Shown here: positions 7,529 through 14,911 of the stretch, piece after piece
How the letters are laid out: every line of letters starts with the position of its first letter
Numbering within the stretch: the first letter of the stretch is position 1
Origin: JBHGAV01 sp041946685
Lineage (GTDB): Bacteria; Acidobacteriota; Terriglobia; Bryobacterales; Bryobacteraceae
Reading direction: 5' to 3'
NCBI GenBank assembly: GCA_041946685.1
Contig: JBHGAV010000065.1
Span: 1-21,218, forward strand
DNA: 21,218 nucleotides
Program-made: the position numbers and the translations under genes
The notes under the pieces: model-generated
Told to the model about the DNA's origin: nothing
The model's input: only the letters and a program-made list of their open reading frames with translations
Database searches by the model: none

Positions 7529-8161
7529 CTACTTGGAGTACAACTCCACCACCAACTGCTCGTTCAGTTGAATCTGCACCAGTTCTTCGCGCTTCGGATA
7601 CCCGATTACGCGCCCGCGCAGGCTCTCCCGGTCCACGTCCAACCAGTTCGGGCAGGGCGCGTGCGCGGTGGCATCGCGCGCCGCCAGAATGGTCGGGTTC
7701 TTCCGGCTCTTCTCGCGGACTTCGACCACGTCGTTGAGCTTGACCAAGAATGAAGGGATGTTGACCTTGCGCCCGTTGACCTGGACGTGCCCGTGCAGGA
7801 CCACCTGTCTGGACTGCGAGCGGCTGGTACCGAAGCCCATCCGGTACACGACATTGTCCAGGCGGCGCTCCAGCATTCCGAGCAGTTGCTCGCCGGTAAT
7901 GCCCTTCATCTTGCTCGCCTTCTCGAAGAGATTGCGGAACTGCCCCTCCTGCAAGCCGTAGTAGCGCCGGGCCTTCTGTTTCTCTCGCAGTTGCAGGCCG
8001 TAGCCGGCGATCTTGGGCCGGCGGTCCTTGCCGTGCTGCCCGGGAGGCACATTGCGTTTTTCAACCGCGCACTTGTCGCTGTGGCAGCGCTCGCCCTTCA
8101 GGAACAGCTTCATTCCTTCGCGCCGGCAAAGGCGGCATACCGAGCCGATATATCGTGCCAA
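7529..8161 (-). CDS. rpsD: 30S ribosomal protein S4 (zinc-binding form)
   Basis: A 210-residue primary 16S-rRNA-binding protein that nucleates the 30S body. Four N-terminal cysteines (C9, C12, C26, C31) form the zinc site of the C-plus class of S4. The S4 RNA-binding domain is around 95-160 (MLERRLDNVVYRMGFGTSRS, then VNGRKVNIPSF). The start codon is TTG at 8161, the only start that gives the family N-terminus MARYIGSVCR, and it has a strong AGGAGG six bases upstream. In many bacteria S4 autoregulates the alpha operon; no S4-binding pseudoknot was recognised here. A BIME-like repeat separates it from rpsK. Confidence 0.97.
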   Translation of the reverse strand: MARYIGSVCRLCRREGMKLFLKGERCHSDKCAVEKRNVPPGQHGKDRRPKIAGYGLQLREKQKARRYYGLQEGQFRNLFEKASKMKGITGEQLLGMLERRLDNVVYRMGFGTSRSQSRQVVLHGHVQVNGRKVNIPSFLVKLNDVVEVREKSRKNPTILAARDATAHAPCPNWLDVDRESLRGRVIGYPKREELVQIQLNEQLVVELYSK

Positions 8162-8178
8162 ATCTTCCTCCTATCCCT

Positions 8179-8228
8179 GTGGGCGAGGCCCGCCTCGCCC
8201 GCGCGGGCCGGGCATGCCCGGCCCCTAC
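8179..8228. repeat. BIME-like pair of REP hairpins between rpsK and rpsD
   Basis: There are two adjacent hairpins. On the plus strand GTGG (8179-8182) leads into arms GGGCGAGG (8181-8188) and CCTCGCCC (8193-8200). On the minus strand GTAG (8225-8228) leads into a perfect 20-bp palindrome at 8205-8224 with arms GGGCCGGGCA. Two REPs with GT(A/G)G at their outer ends in inverted orientation is the BIME arrangement known from enterobacteria. Confidence 0.75.
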
Positions 8229-8632
8229 ACCCTTCTCCGCTTGGGCGGACGGCAGCCGTTATGAGGCACCGGCGTCACGTCCGTGATGGCCCGCACTTCC
8301 AGCCCCGCCGTGGCCAGGGCGCGGATGGCCGACTCGCGGCCGGCGCCGGGCCCGCTGATGCGCACTTCGACCGATCGCATTCCGAACTCGCGGACCTTGT
8401 TGGCCGCCGTGAGCGAGGCCTGCTGCGCGGCGAAGGGAGTGCCCTTCCGCGAACCCCGGAAGCCGAGCGAACCGGCGCTCGACCAGGAGACCACGTTCCC
8501 CGCCGGGTCCGCGATGCTGACAATGGTGTTGTTGAAGGTGGCCTGGATGTACACCACGCCGCTCGGCACAACCTTCTTCTCTTTTTTCTTGAACGTCTTC
8601 TTCTTGACTGTCTTCGCTGCTGCCTTGGCCAT
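8225..8632 (-). CDS. rpsK: 30S ribosomal protein S11
   Basis: A 135-residue platform protein that contacts the mRNA path with S7. The family core runs from VYIQATFNNTIVSI through SAGSLGFRGSRKGTPFAAQQ to the C-terminus DVTPVPHNGCRPPKRRRV. The N-terminal 20 residues are a lysine-rich extension typical of the family. The stop TAG (8225-8227) is formed by the GTAG of the adjoining REP element, right after the last conserved valine. It follows rpsM and precedes rpsD, the alpha-operon order. Confidence 0.97.
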   Translation of the reverse strand: MAKAAAKTVKKKTFKKKEKKVVPSGVVYIQATFNNTIVSIADPAGNVVSWSSAGSLGFRGSRKGTPFAAQQASLTAANKVREFGMRSVEVRISGPGAGRESAIRALATAGLEVRAITDVTPVPHNGCRPPKRRRV

Positions 8633-8668
8633 ACGATTCCCTGGTAGCCCTGGTCTCTCCGCGGCCCG

Positions 8669-9055
8669 CTACGTCTTGGCCGCCGACTTCTTCTTGTTGG
8701 CGACCGTCCCGCGGCGGGGGCCCTTGCGCGTGCGGGCATTGGTGTGTGTCCGCTGCCCGTTCACCGGCAGGCCGCGGCGGTGCCGCAACCCACGGTAGGA
8801 TCCCATTTCGATGAGCCGCTTCAGGTTCATCGAGATCTCCTTGCGCAGATCGCCTTCCACGGCGCCCTCATCCTCGATGATCTGGCGGATGCGGCTCACT
8901 TCCTCCTCACTGAGGTCGCCGACCTTCTTGTCCTGGTCGACACCCGCCCGGTGAAGGATGGAGCCCGCCCGGGTTCGCCCGATCCCGTAAATGTAAGTGA
9001 GGCCGATGACCGCCCGCTTCTTCACCGGGAGGTCCACACCTGCTATGCGCGCCAT
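8669..9055 (-). CDS. rpsM: 30S ribosomal protein S13
   Basis: A 128-residue head protein that bridges to the 50S subunit and contacts P-site tRNA through its basic C-terminal tail. MARIAGVDLP at the start, LTYIYGIGRTRA near 19-30 and GLRHRRGLPVNGQRTHTNAR near 89-108 are diagnostic. GGAGG lies just before the ATG, 13 bases after the rpmJ stop. Confidence 0.98.
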   Translation of the reverse strand: MARIAGVDLPVKKRAVIGLTYIYGIGRTRAGSILHRAGVDQDKKVGDLSEEEVSRIRQIIEDEGAVEGDLRKEISMNLKRLIEMGSYRGLRHRRGLPVNGQRTHTNARTRKGPRRGTVANKKKSAAKT

Positions 9056-9068
9056 AACGATCCTCCTG

Positions 9069-9182
9069 CTATCCCTGCCGTTGCTTGTGCTTCGGATTCA
9101 CGCAAATGACCCGCACCACGCCCTGCCGGCGGATCACCTTGCACTTGTCGCACATCTTCTTGACCGATGCCCGTACTTTCAT
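9069..9182 (-). CDS. rpmJ: 50S ribosomal protein L36 (zinc-ribbon form)
   Basis: A 37-residue protein, the family's normal size, starting at ATG 9182 with the typical MKVRASVKKMCDKCKVI. The zinc ligands C11, C14, C27 and H32 of the zinc-containing (C-plus) L36 are all present. It sits between infA and rpsM, the usual place. There is no zinc-free paralogue in the window, so Zur-type regulation cannot be judged. Confidence 0.97.
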   Translation of the reverse strand: MKVRASVKKMCDKCKVIRRQGVVRVICVNPKHKQRQG

Positions 9183-9189
9183 ACGGCTG

Positions 9190-9420
9190 TCACCCTTTCC
9201 CGAGGAGCTTCACGATTCTGCCGCGGGTCCGGTCGTGCGGCGATAGCTCCACTAAAACCCTGTCCTTCACCCGGACGCGAACGAAATTGGCCGACCTCGC
9301 CCCAACCATGTGGGCGATCACCCTGTCCCGGGTCTCCAACTCTACCCGGCACGTCGCGCTGGGCAACAACTCAATCACGGTCCCTTCCGCCCGCCTGCGC
9401 TCGCGGGCATCCTCGCTCAT
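9190..9420 (-). CDS. infA: Translation initiation factor IF-1, divergent
   Basis: A 76-residue OB-fold protein that occupies the 30S A site during initiation. EGTVIELLPSATCRVELE (12-29), NFVRV and VELSPHDRTRGRI (57-69) match IF-1. The usual GKMRKNFIRILPGDKV segment is replaced by ARSANFVRVRVKDRV (41-55), and an extra LLGKG ends the protein. The start is ATG 9420, overlapping the map stop as ATGA; the frame is open further upstream but inside map without IF-1 character. Position between map and rpmJ supports the call. A second, canonical infA elsewhere is possible. Confidence 0.92.
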   Translation of the reverse strand: MSEDARERRRAEGTVIELLPSATCRVELETRDRVIAHMVGARSANFVRVRVKDRVLVELSPHDRTRGRIVKLLGKG

Positions 9421-10187
9421 GGCCTCGTCAGAACCCAAGGACCGTTGCTGGTCACGGCCACGCAGTGCTCGAAATGAGCCGAATAGGATCCGTCCCGGGT
9501 CGCGGCCGTCCAACCGTCCGCCAGCACGCGCGTCTCCGGCCGGCCCGCGTTCACCATCGGCTCAATCGCCAGCACCATTCCTTCCTTCAACCGCGGATTC
9601 TCATTCTTGCGGTCCACATAGTTCGGAATCTGCGGCTCCTCGTGCAACTTGGTCCCGATGCCGTGGCCCACATACTCCCGCACCACCGAAAAACCGTTCT
9701 CCACGGCGTGCTTTTCCACCGCCCCGCAGACATCAAAAAGGCGGTTCCCCGGCCGCACCTTGTCGATCGCCAGTTCCAACGCCTCGCGCGTGACGCGAAG
9801 CAACTTCTCCGTCCGGGCGTCCACTTCGCCGACGGGAACCGTCACCGCCGAATCCCCGTAGAATCCTTCCAGGGAAGCCCCGGTGTCGATCGAGACGATG
9901 TCCCCCTTCTTCAGGAGCCTCTTGGCCGAGGGCATCCCGTGGACCACTTCCTCGTTCACCGACGTGCAAAGCACGAACGGGTAGCTGGCCCCCACCGCCG
10001 GAACGAAGTAGCCCTTGAATGCCGGAGTGGCCCCCGCGTCCCGAATCATCCGCTCCGCAGCCTTCTCCAAATCCAAGGTCGTGATCCCTTCCCGGATCAT
10101 TCCGGCCAGCTCGGTCAGCACCTTCCACACCAGCAGGCCGCTGCGCCGCATCTTCTCCAAATCCTGAGCGCTCTTGCGCACAATCAT
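9417..10187 (-). CDS. map: Type I methionine aminopeptidase
   Basis: A 256-residue cytosolic enzyme that removes the initiator methionine from nascent proteins. All metal ligands of the pita-bread fold are visible: D101 (SIDTG), D112 (GDSA), H175 (GHGIG), E209 (IEPM) and E240 (HFEHCVAVT). H83 (VVHG) matches the substrate-contacting histidine. Length is normal and there is no N-terminal zinc-finger extension. It follows secY by 18 bases with only a weak ribosome site, and overlaps infA (ATGA). The adenylate kinase gene that often lies between secY and map is absent. Confidence 0.98.
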   Translation of the reverse strand: MIVRKSAQDLEKMRRSGLLVWKVLTELAGMIREGITTLDLEKAAERMIRDAGATPAFKGYFVPAVGASYPFVLCTSVNEEVVHGMPSAKRLLKKGDIVSIDTGASLEGFYGDSAVTVPVGEVDARTEKLLRVTREALELAIDKVRPGNRLFDVCGAVEKHAVENGFSVVREYVGHGIGTKLHEEPQIPNYVDRKNENPRLKEGMVLAIEPMVNAGRPETRVLADGWTAATRDGSYSAHFEHCVAVTSNGPWVLTRP

Positions 10188-10205
10188 GCGGTACCGGTCC
10201 GACCC

Positions 10206-11597
10206 CTAGCTACGCCGCCCCCGGATTCTTCCCGAGCGCGGCGTGAAACCCTCGTAGTGGCGCATGATCAACTGCGCCTCGACCTGATTGGCGGTGTCCA
10301 TGGCGACTCCGACCACGATCAAGAGGCTCGTGCCGCCAAAGTAGAACGATACCCCCAGGCCGTCCAGCAGCCACCGGGGGAAATAGTTGTCGATCCAGCC
10401 CCCGACGAGGGGCAAATGCTGCAAGGCGATCCCCGAGATCATGATCTGCGGGATCAGGCACAACACCGACAGGTACAATCCGCCCACCACCGTGATCTTG
10501 GTGAGGATCTTGTTCATGAATTCGGCCGTGTTCTTGCCCGGCCGGATGCCCGGGATGAAGCCACCGTACTTGCGCATGTTGTCGGCCGCCTCGTTGGGGT
10601 TGAAGATGATCGACACGTAAAAGAAACAGAAGAAGATGATGCCCACCACGAACAACACCGCGTAGAGCGGCTCGCGAGGCCCCAGAGCGCTCAGCATTCC
10701 CATCAGCCAGGGACTGCTCTTAGCGAAGGGGACCAGCGACAACGTCTGCGGAAAGGCCAGGATCGAGGAGGCGAAGATCGGAGGAATCACCCCTCCGGCG
10801 TTGACCTTGAGCGGCAGGTGGGTGGACTGGCCGCCCATCATGCGGCGCCCGACCACGCGCTTGGCGTACTGCACCGGAATCCGGCGCTCCCCTCGCTCCA
10901 CCAGGACGATGAAGCCCACCACCACGATCATGAACACCATGATGATGATCACGTGCAGGGCGTTCCACTGTCCCGTAGACAGGTTCATGTAGAAATTCCC
11001 CAAGGCTCCCGGCAGGCCCACCACGATGCCGGTGAAAATGATCAGCGACATGCCGTTGCCGATGCCGCGGTCGCTGATCTGCTCGCCGAGCCACATGATG
11101 AAAGCCGTCCCGGTAGTCAAGGTGAGCATCGTCATGGCGATGAAGCCGATGCCGGGATTCAACACGAAGTTCCCCTGAGCGGCCTGCAAAGAGCTGGCGA
11201 TGCCGAACGATTGCGCCAGGCTCAACCCCACGGTCAGATACCGCGTCCACTGCGTGATCTTGCGGCGGCCGAGCTCGCCTTCCTTCTGAAGCTTCTCCAG
11301 GGTCGGGACGACCACGGTCAGCAACTGCAAGATGATGGAGGCCGTGATGTAGGGCATGATGCCGAGGGCGAAGATGGTCAGCCGCCGCATCATGCCGCCC
11401 GAGAACAAATCGATGAAGCCGAACAGGGTGCCCTGGTTCTGATTGAAGAACTCCTCCAGCCGGAGGGCATTGATCCCCGGCGTGGGGATGTGTCCGCCGA
11501 TCCTGTAGACCGCCAGCATGGCGAGCGTGAACAGGACCCGCCTGCGCAGATCCGGGATCCGGAATACGTTGGCGACGGCCTCGAAGAACTTGTTCAT
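10206..11597 (-). CDS. secY: Preprotein translocase subunit SecY
   Basis: A 463-residue polytopic inner-membrane channel of the Sec translocon with ten predicted transmembrane segments. Signature stretches are YRIGGHIPTPG (31-41), the plug region FSGGMMRRLTIFALGIMPYI (65-84), and the cytoplasmic loop RGERRIPVQYAKR (235-247) that meets SecA and the ribosome. FNPNEAADNMRKYGGFIPGIRPG is at 332-354. It is slightly longer than the roughly 440-residue norm, with a basic C-terminus RSGRIRGRRS. It follows rplO by 13 bases. It would export, among others, the three PEP-CTERM proteins of this window. Confidence 0.98.
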   Translation of the reverse strand: MNKFFEAVANVFRIPDLRRRVLFTLAMLAVYRIGGHIPTPGINALRLEEFFNQNQGTLFGFIDLFSGGMMRRLTIFALGIMPYITASIILQLLTVVVPTLEKLQKEGELGRRKITQWTRYLTVGLSLAQSFGIASSLQAAQGNFVLNPGIGFIAMTMLTLTTGTAFIMWLGEQISDRGIGNGMSLIIFTGIVVGLPGALGNFYMNLSTGQWNALHVIIIMVFMIVVVGFIVLVERGERRIPVQYAKRVVGRRMMGGQSTHLPLKVNAGGVIPPIFASSILAFPQTLSLVPFAKSSPWLMGMLSALGPREPLYAVLFVVGIIFFCFFYVSIIFNPNEAADNMRKYGGFIPGIRPGKNTAEFMNKILTKITVVGGLYLSVLCLIPQIMISGIALQHLPLVGGWIDNYFPRWLLDGLGVSFYFGGTSLLIVVGVAMDTANQVEAQLIMRHYEGFTPRSGRIRGRRS

Positions 11598-11610
11598 ATG
11601 CGCCTCGCGG

Positions 11611-12063
11611 TCACTTCCCGCCGGCTCCGATCACTTCCGCCCTGCCGCCGGCCGCCTGGATCTTCTCCATGGCCGACTTGGAGAACACGTGCGCGGCGAC
11701 GGAGATCTTGCGCGTGAGTTCTCCCGACCCCAGCACCTTCAGGCCGGAGCGCAGCTTCTTGACCACGCCGAGTTCCATCAAACGGTTGGGATCGAACGCG
11801 TCGCCCTCCAGCCGGGCCAGGCGTCCCACATTAACCACGGCATATTCCTTGCGGAAGATGTTGCGAAAACCGCGCTTGGGCAGGCGGCGGTGCAGCGGCA
11901 TCTGGCCGCCTTCGAATCCACGCATCAGCCGCGCGCCGCTGATCGAGTGCTGGCCTTTGTGGCCGCGGCCGCTGGTCTTGCCCCTGCCGGAACCCATTCC
12001 GCGGCCCACGCGCCGCTTGGGACGCTGTTGACCGGCCGGAGGCTTCAGATTGCTGAGGTTCAT
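11611..12063 (-). CDS. rplO: 50S ribosomal protein L15
   Basis: A 150-residue late-assembly 23S rRNA-binding protein. The glycine- and arginine-rich N-terminus (RRVGRGMGSGRGKTSGRGHKGQ near 17-38) and the FEGGQMPLHRRLPKRGF segment (50-66) are diagnostic. The C-terminal globular part ends in AAGGRAEVIGAGGK. It lies between rpmD and secY, as in the spc operon. Confidence 0.97.
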   Translation of the reverse strand: MNLSNLKPPAGQQRPKRRVGRGMGSGRGKTSGRGHKGQHSISGARLMRGFEGGQMPLHRRLPKRGFRNIFRKEYAVVNVGRLARLEGDAFDPNRLMELGVVKKLRSGLKVLGSGELTRKISVAAHVFSKSAMEKIQAAGGRAEVIGAGGK

Positions 12064-12076
12064 GAAAATCGGCTCC

Positions 12077-12259
12077 TTACTCGCACAAGGACAACAAGTG
12101 GGGGATCTTCGTCACCATTCCCCGGAAAGCCGGCGTGTCCGGCTTCTCGACGACCTGGTTGATCTTGCGAAGCCGCAACCCATGCACGATCTTCTTATGC
12201 TTCTCCGGCGCGCAGATCGGGCTGCGCACCAGCTTGATCTTGATTTTGCCTTGCGCCAT
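12077..12259 (-). CDS. rpmD: 50S ribosomal protein L30
   Basis: A 60-residue protein of standard bacterial length, with KIKIKLVRSPICAPEKHKKI then VHGLRLRKINQVVEKPDTPA covering the conserved core. The ATG at 12259 shares one base with the rpsE stop (TGATG), indicating translational coupling. Confidence 0.96.
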   Translation of the reverse strand: MAQGKIKIKLVRSPICAPEKHKKIVHGLRLRKINQVVEKPDTPAFRGMVTKIPHLLSLCE

Positions 12260-12774
12260 CAGAGTCTCTCCACCGGAAGTCCCCGCAGGTCCGCCACGGC
12301 CTGCCGGTCCCGAAGCTGCTCCAGGGCGTCGATCGTCGCCCGCACCACGTTGTGCGGGTTGTGGGAACCGATCGACTTGGTCAGTACGTTCGGCACACCG
12401 GCCGCCTGAATCACGGCGCGCACCGGCCCACCGGCGATCACGCCGGTGCCGGCGGGGGCAGGCTTCAGCAGAACCTGGCCGCTCCCGAACCGGCCGAGCA
12501 CTGTGTGCGCGATGGTCGTCTGGAGCACGTTGATCTTACGCAGGTTCTTCTTGGCCGCCTCTATGCCCTTCTTGATCGCGGCAGGCACTTCCCTGGCCTT
12601 GCCGGTCCCGAAACCGACCACCTTGGCCTCCGGGTCTCCGACCACCACCAGCGCCGAGAAGCTCAGATTCTTGCCGCCCTTGACGACCTTGGTGACCCGG
12701 TTGATGCTCACCACCTGCTCTTTCAGGTTCAAGGCCGACGGATTCACGCGTTTCGCTGCCGGTATCGCTGCCAT
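12259..12774 (-). CDS. rpsE: 30S ribosomal protein S5
   Basis: A 171-residue small-subunit protein involved in mRNA unwinding and decoding accuracy. The N-terminal double-stranded-RNA-like domain runs from VSINRVTKVVKGGKNLSFSA through VVVGDPEAKVVGFGTGKARE (about 22-63). The C-terminal domain contains LKPAPAGTGVIAGGPVRAV (about 102-120) and GSHNPHNVVRAT. Known accuracy mutations lie near the VKGGKN region, which looks wild type here. Four bases separate it from rplR. Confidence 0.98.
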   Translation of the reverse strand: MAAIPAAKRVNPSALNLKEQVVSINRVTKVVKGGKNLSFSALVVVGDPEAKVVGFGTGKAREVPAAIKKGIEAAKKNLRKINVLQTTIAHTVLGRFGSGQVLLKPAPAGTGVIAGGPVRAVIQAAGVPNVLTKSIGSHNPHNVVRATIDALEQLRDRQAVADLRGLPVERL

Positions 12775-12778
12775 GCCT

Positions 12779-13141
12779 CTAAAACTCCAATCCCGCTTCC
12801 CGCGCGGCTTCCGCCAGCGCCTTCACCCGGCCGTGGTACAGATAGCCACCACGGTCGAAAACCACCTTCTGGATACCCTTGGCCTTGGCCCGCTCGGCGA
12901 TCAGACGCCCGACGGCCTTTGCCCCTGCGACATTGCCTCCGCTGGCGATGCCGGAGCTCTTTCCGGCCGAGTCGGCCGCCACCAGCGTCCGCCCCTGGGT
13001 GTCGTCGATCACCTGCGCATAGATGTGCTTCACGCTGCGAAACACGCACAACCGCGGCCGCTCCGGAGTACCGGTAACCTTGCGACGGATTCGGCGGTGA
13101 ATCCGAAGGCGAATCATATTCTTGGGGGTCTTCTGGATCAT
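12779..13141 (-). CDS. rplR: 50S ribosomal protein L18
   Basis: A 120-residue 5S-rRNA-binding protein of the central protuberance. The basic N-terminus (RLRIHRRIRRKVTGTPERPR) is followed by LCVFRSVKHIYAQVIDD and the C-terminal VFDRGGYLYHGRVKALAEAA. The length is usual for the family. The ATG overlaps the rplF stop as ATGA. Confidence 0.97.
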   Translation of the reverse strand: MIQKTPKNMIRLRIHRRIRRKVTGTPERPRLCVFRSVKHIYAQVIDDTQGRTLVAADSAGKSSGIASGGNVAGAKAVGRLIAERAKAKGIQKVVFDRGGYLYHGRVKALAEAAREAGLEF

Positions 13142-13674
13142 TTGGCACCCGCTCCAGTCTTGCCGACCTTCTTACGGAGTTTCTCGCCTGTGTAGCGTAT
13201 GCCCTTGTTCTTGTAAGGCTCAGGCGGGCGCAGCGCGCGGATGTTGGCGGCCACCTGGCCCACAAGCTGCCGGTCGGCTCCGCTCAGCACCAGGTGAGTC
13301 TGCTTGTCGATCTTCAAGTCGACGCCTTCCGGCAACAGAAACTCGATCGGGTGCGAATAGCCCAGCGTGAACGTCGCCACCCGGCCCTTGATGTCGGCCC
13401 GGTAACCGATGCCCACGATGTCCATCTCCTTGGTGAAGCCCGCACTGACTCCCTGCATGGCGTTGGCCGCAAGGGCCCGCGTCAATCCATGGAGAGCCGC
13501 GTGCTCGTCGCCGGATCGCTCCAGCACCAGATTCCCGTCCGCCTGGCGCACCTGGATTCCCGGCGGCAGGGGAACACTGAGCTTCCCCTTGGGACCTTCG
13601 ACGAATAACTGGTCGCCGATCTGGACCTTCACCCCCTTGGCCAGCGGAATCGGCTTCTTCCCTATCCTAGACAT
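13138..13674 (-). CDS. rplF: 50S ribosomal protein L6
   Basis: A 178-residue protein near the sarcin-ricin loop and the factor-binding site, made of two homologous alpha/beta domains. Signatures are MSRIGKKPIPL, GPKGKLSVPLP and the C-terminal RPPEPYKNKGIRYTGEKLRK. The start is the ATG at 13674, with GAGGGAG upstream. The frame is open to 13743, but that would overlap the end of rpsH and adds non-family residues. It lies between rpsH and rplR. Confidence 0.97.
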   Translation of the reverse strand: MSRIGKKPIPLAKGVKVQIGDQLFVEGPKGKLSVPLPPGIQVRQADGNLVLERSGDEHAALHGLTRALAANAMQGVSAGFTKEMDIVGIGYRADIKGRVATFTLGYSHPIEFLLPEGVDLKIDKQTHLVLSGADRQLVGQVAANIRALRPPEPYKNKGIRYTGEKLRKKVGKTGAGAK

Positions 13675-13711
13675 GCCTGCACTCCCTCGCGGCCCATGGA
13701 CGCACGGCTCC

Positions 13712-14107
13712 TCACCATACGCGGCAGAGGACCTCTCCGCCAACGCCTTCCTGATGCGCCTTGCGCCCGGTCATGACGCCCCGGGCCGTGGTCAGAATGT
13801 TAATCCCGAAGCCGCCAAGCACCCGTGGGATTTCCTTGCGGCCCACGTACACCCGGCATCCGGGGCGGGATATCCGCTCAATCCGCGAAATAACGGGGTT
13901 GCTGTCAGGGGCGTACTTCAAGTAGATCTTGATTGTCTTGGTCACGCCTTCCTCGGCCAGCTTGTAATTGGCGATGTAACCCTCATCCTTGAGGATGCGC
14001 GCGATATCCAGCTTGAGCTTGCTGGCCGGCACATCCACCTTGGGATGCCGCGCCACCAGGGCGTTGCGGATTCGCGTCAACATGTCGGCAATCGGATCCG
14101 ATGTCAT
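13712..14107 (-). CDS. rpsH: 30S ribosomal protein S8
   Basis: A 131-residue protein that binds the 16S central domain and, in enterobacteria, represses the spc operon by binding its mRNA. The N-terminus SDPIADMLTRIRNALVARHP and the C-terminal GGFGINILTTARGVMTGRKA followed by GGEVLCRVW are diagnostic. It is 19 bases after rpsN. No S8 target hairpin was identified in the neighbouring rplX-rplE region by eye. Confidence 0.97.
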   Translation of the reverse strand: MTSDPIADMLTRIRNALVARHPKVDVPASKLKLDIARILKDEGYIANYKLAEEGVTKTIKIYLKYAPDSNPVISRIERISRPGCRVYVGRKEIPRVLGGFGINILTTARGVMTGRKAHQEGVGGEVLCRVW

Positions 14108-14126
14108 CCTCGCACCTTCCTCTCCC

Positions 14127-14336
14127 CTACCAGCTCGCCTTTATCACGCCGGGGATCTCCCCGGCGAGAGCCAACTGGCGGAAGCAAATCCGGCAAAGAC
14201 CGAACTTGCGCATGTATCCCCTCGGCCTTCCGCAGCGCTGGCAACGATTCCTGTGCCGGCAGCGGAGCTTCGGCTTGCGGCTCATCTTGGCCTTTTGCAG
14301 CCTGCGGTCTCTGGCAATCTTGGCGGTTGTGGCCAT
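14127..14336 (-). CDS. rpsN: 30S ribosomal protein S14, type Z (zinc-binding)
   Basis: A short S14 of 69 residues, of the zinc type (usual length 61), rather than the roughly 100-residue zinc-free form. The ligands are C32 and C35 (CQRC) and C48 and C51 (CRIC); the C-terminus GEIPGVIKASW is typical. The ATG at 14336 has AAGGA upstream, whereas an internal ATG (residue 18) is possible but less supported. The TAG stop runs into GGGG. Confidence 0.96.
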   Translation of the reverse strand: MATTAKIARDRRLQKAKMSRKPKLRCRHRNRCQRCGRPRGYMRKFGLCRICFRQLALAGEIPGVIKASW

Positions 14337-14359
14337 GCCTTGTTATCCTTCCCGATCCC

Positions 14360-14902
14360 TCACTGCCGGAACGGCATGCCGAGATGTCTGAGCAGCGCGA
14401 GTCCCTCGGCGTCGGACCGGGCCGTGGTCGTGATGCAGATGTTCATGCCTTTGACCTTCTCCACCTTGTTGTAGTCGATCTCCGGAAAGATGAGCTGGTC
14501 CCGGATTCCCAGCGTGTAGCAGCCCCGCCCGTCGAAGGACTTGGAGGAAACCCCCCGGAAGTCGCGCACGCGCGGCAGCGCCACGTTGACCAGCCGGTCA
14601 AAGAACTCGTACATCCGGTCCCCACGCAGCGTCACCGTGCAACCGATCGACATGCCGGCGCGGAGCTTGAACGCCGCGATCGATTTGCGGGCCTTGGTGA
14701 TTACCGGCTTCTGCCCGGTGATCTGCCCCAGTTCGGTGACCGCGCCGTCCAGCATCTTGGGATTCTGCGTCGCCTCGCCGAGGCCTATGTTGACCGAGAT
14801 CTTGTCCAGCTTCGGCACGGCCATCACGTTGCTATAGCCGAACTCCTTGACGAGCGAAGGGATTACCTTCGTCCTGTAATGTTCCTTGAGCCTGGCAGCC
14901 AT
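14360..14902 (-). CDS. rplE: 50S ribosomal protein L5
   Basis: A 180-residue 5S-rRNA-binding protein that also touches P-site tRNA. VPKLDKISVNIGLGEATQNP, GQKPVITKARKSIAAFKLR and the C-terminal DEEG-like segment TTTARSDAEGLALLRHLGMP are diagnostic. Length is typical. AAGGA precedes the ATG, nine bases after the rplX stop. Confidence 0.98.
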   Translation of the reverse strand: MAARLKEHYRTKVIPSLVKEFGYSNVMAVPKLDKISVNIGLGEATQNPKMLDGAVTELGQITGQKPVITKARKSIAAFKLRAGMSIGCTVTLRGDRMYEFFDRLVNVALPRVRDFRGVSSKSFDGRGCYTLGIRDQLIFPEIDYNKVEKVKGMNICITTTARSDAEGLALLRHLGMPFRQ

Positions 14903-14911
14903 ATTCGTTCC

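Noticed and set aside
8997..11717. Very long plus-strand open frame opposite rpsM, rpmJ, infA, map and secY
   Set aside because: It is antisense to five well-conserved genes, its translation is low-complexity His/Arg/Pro-rich without any family feature, and such frames arise from GC-rich third positions.
13675..13743. N-terminal extension of L6
   Set aside because: It overlaps the end of rpsH and lacks family residues; the internal ATG at 13674 has a good ribosome site.
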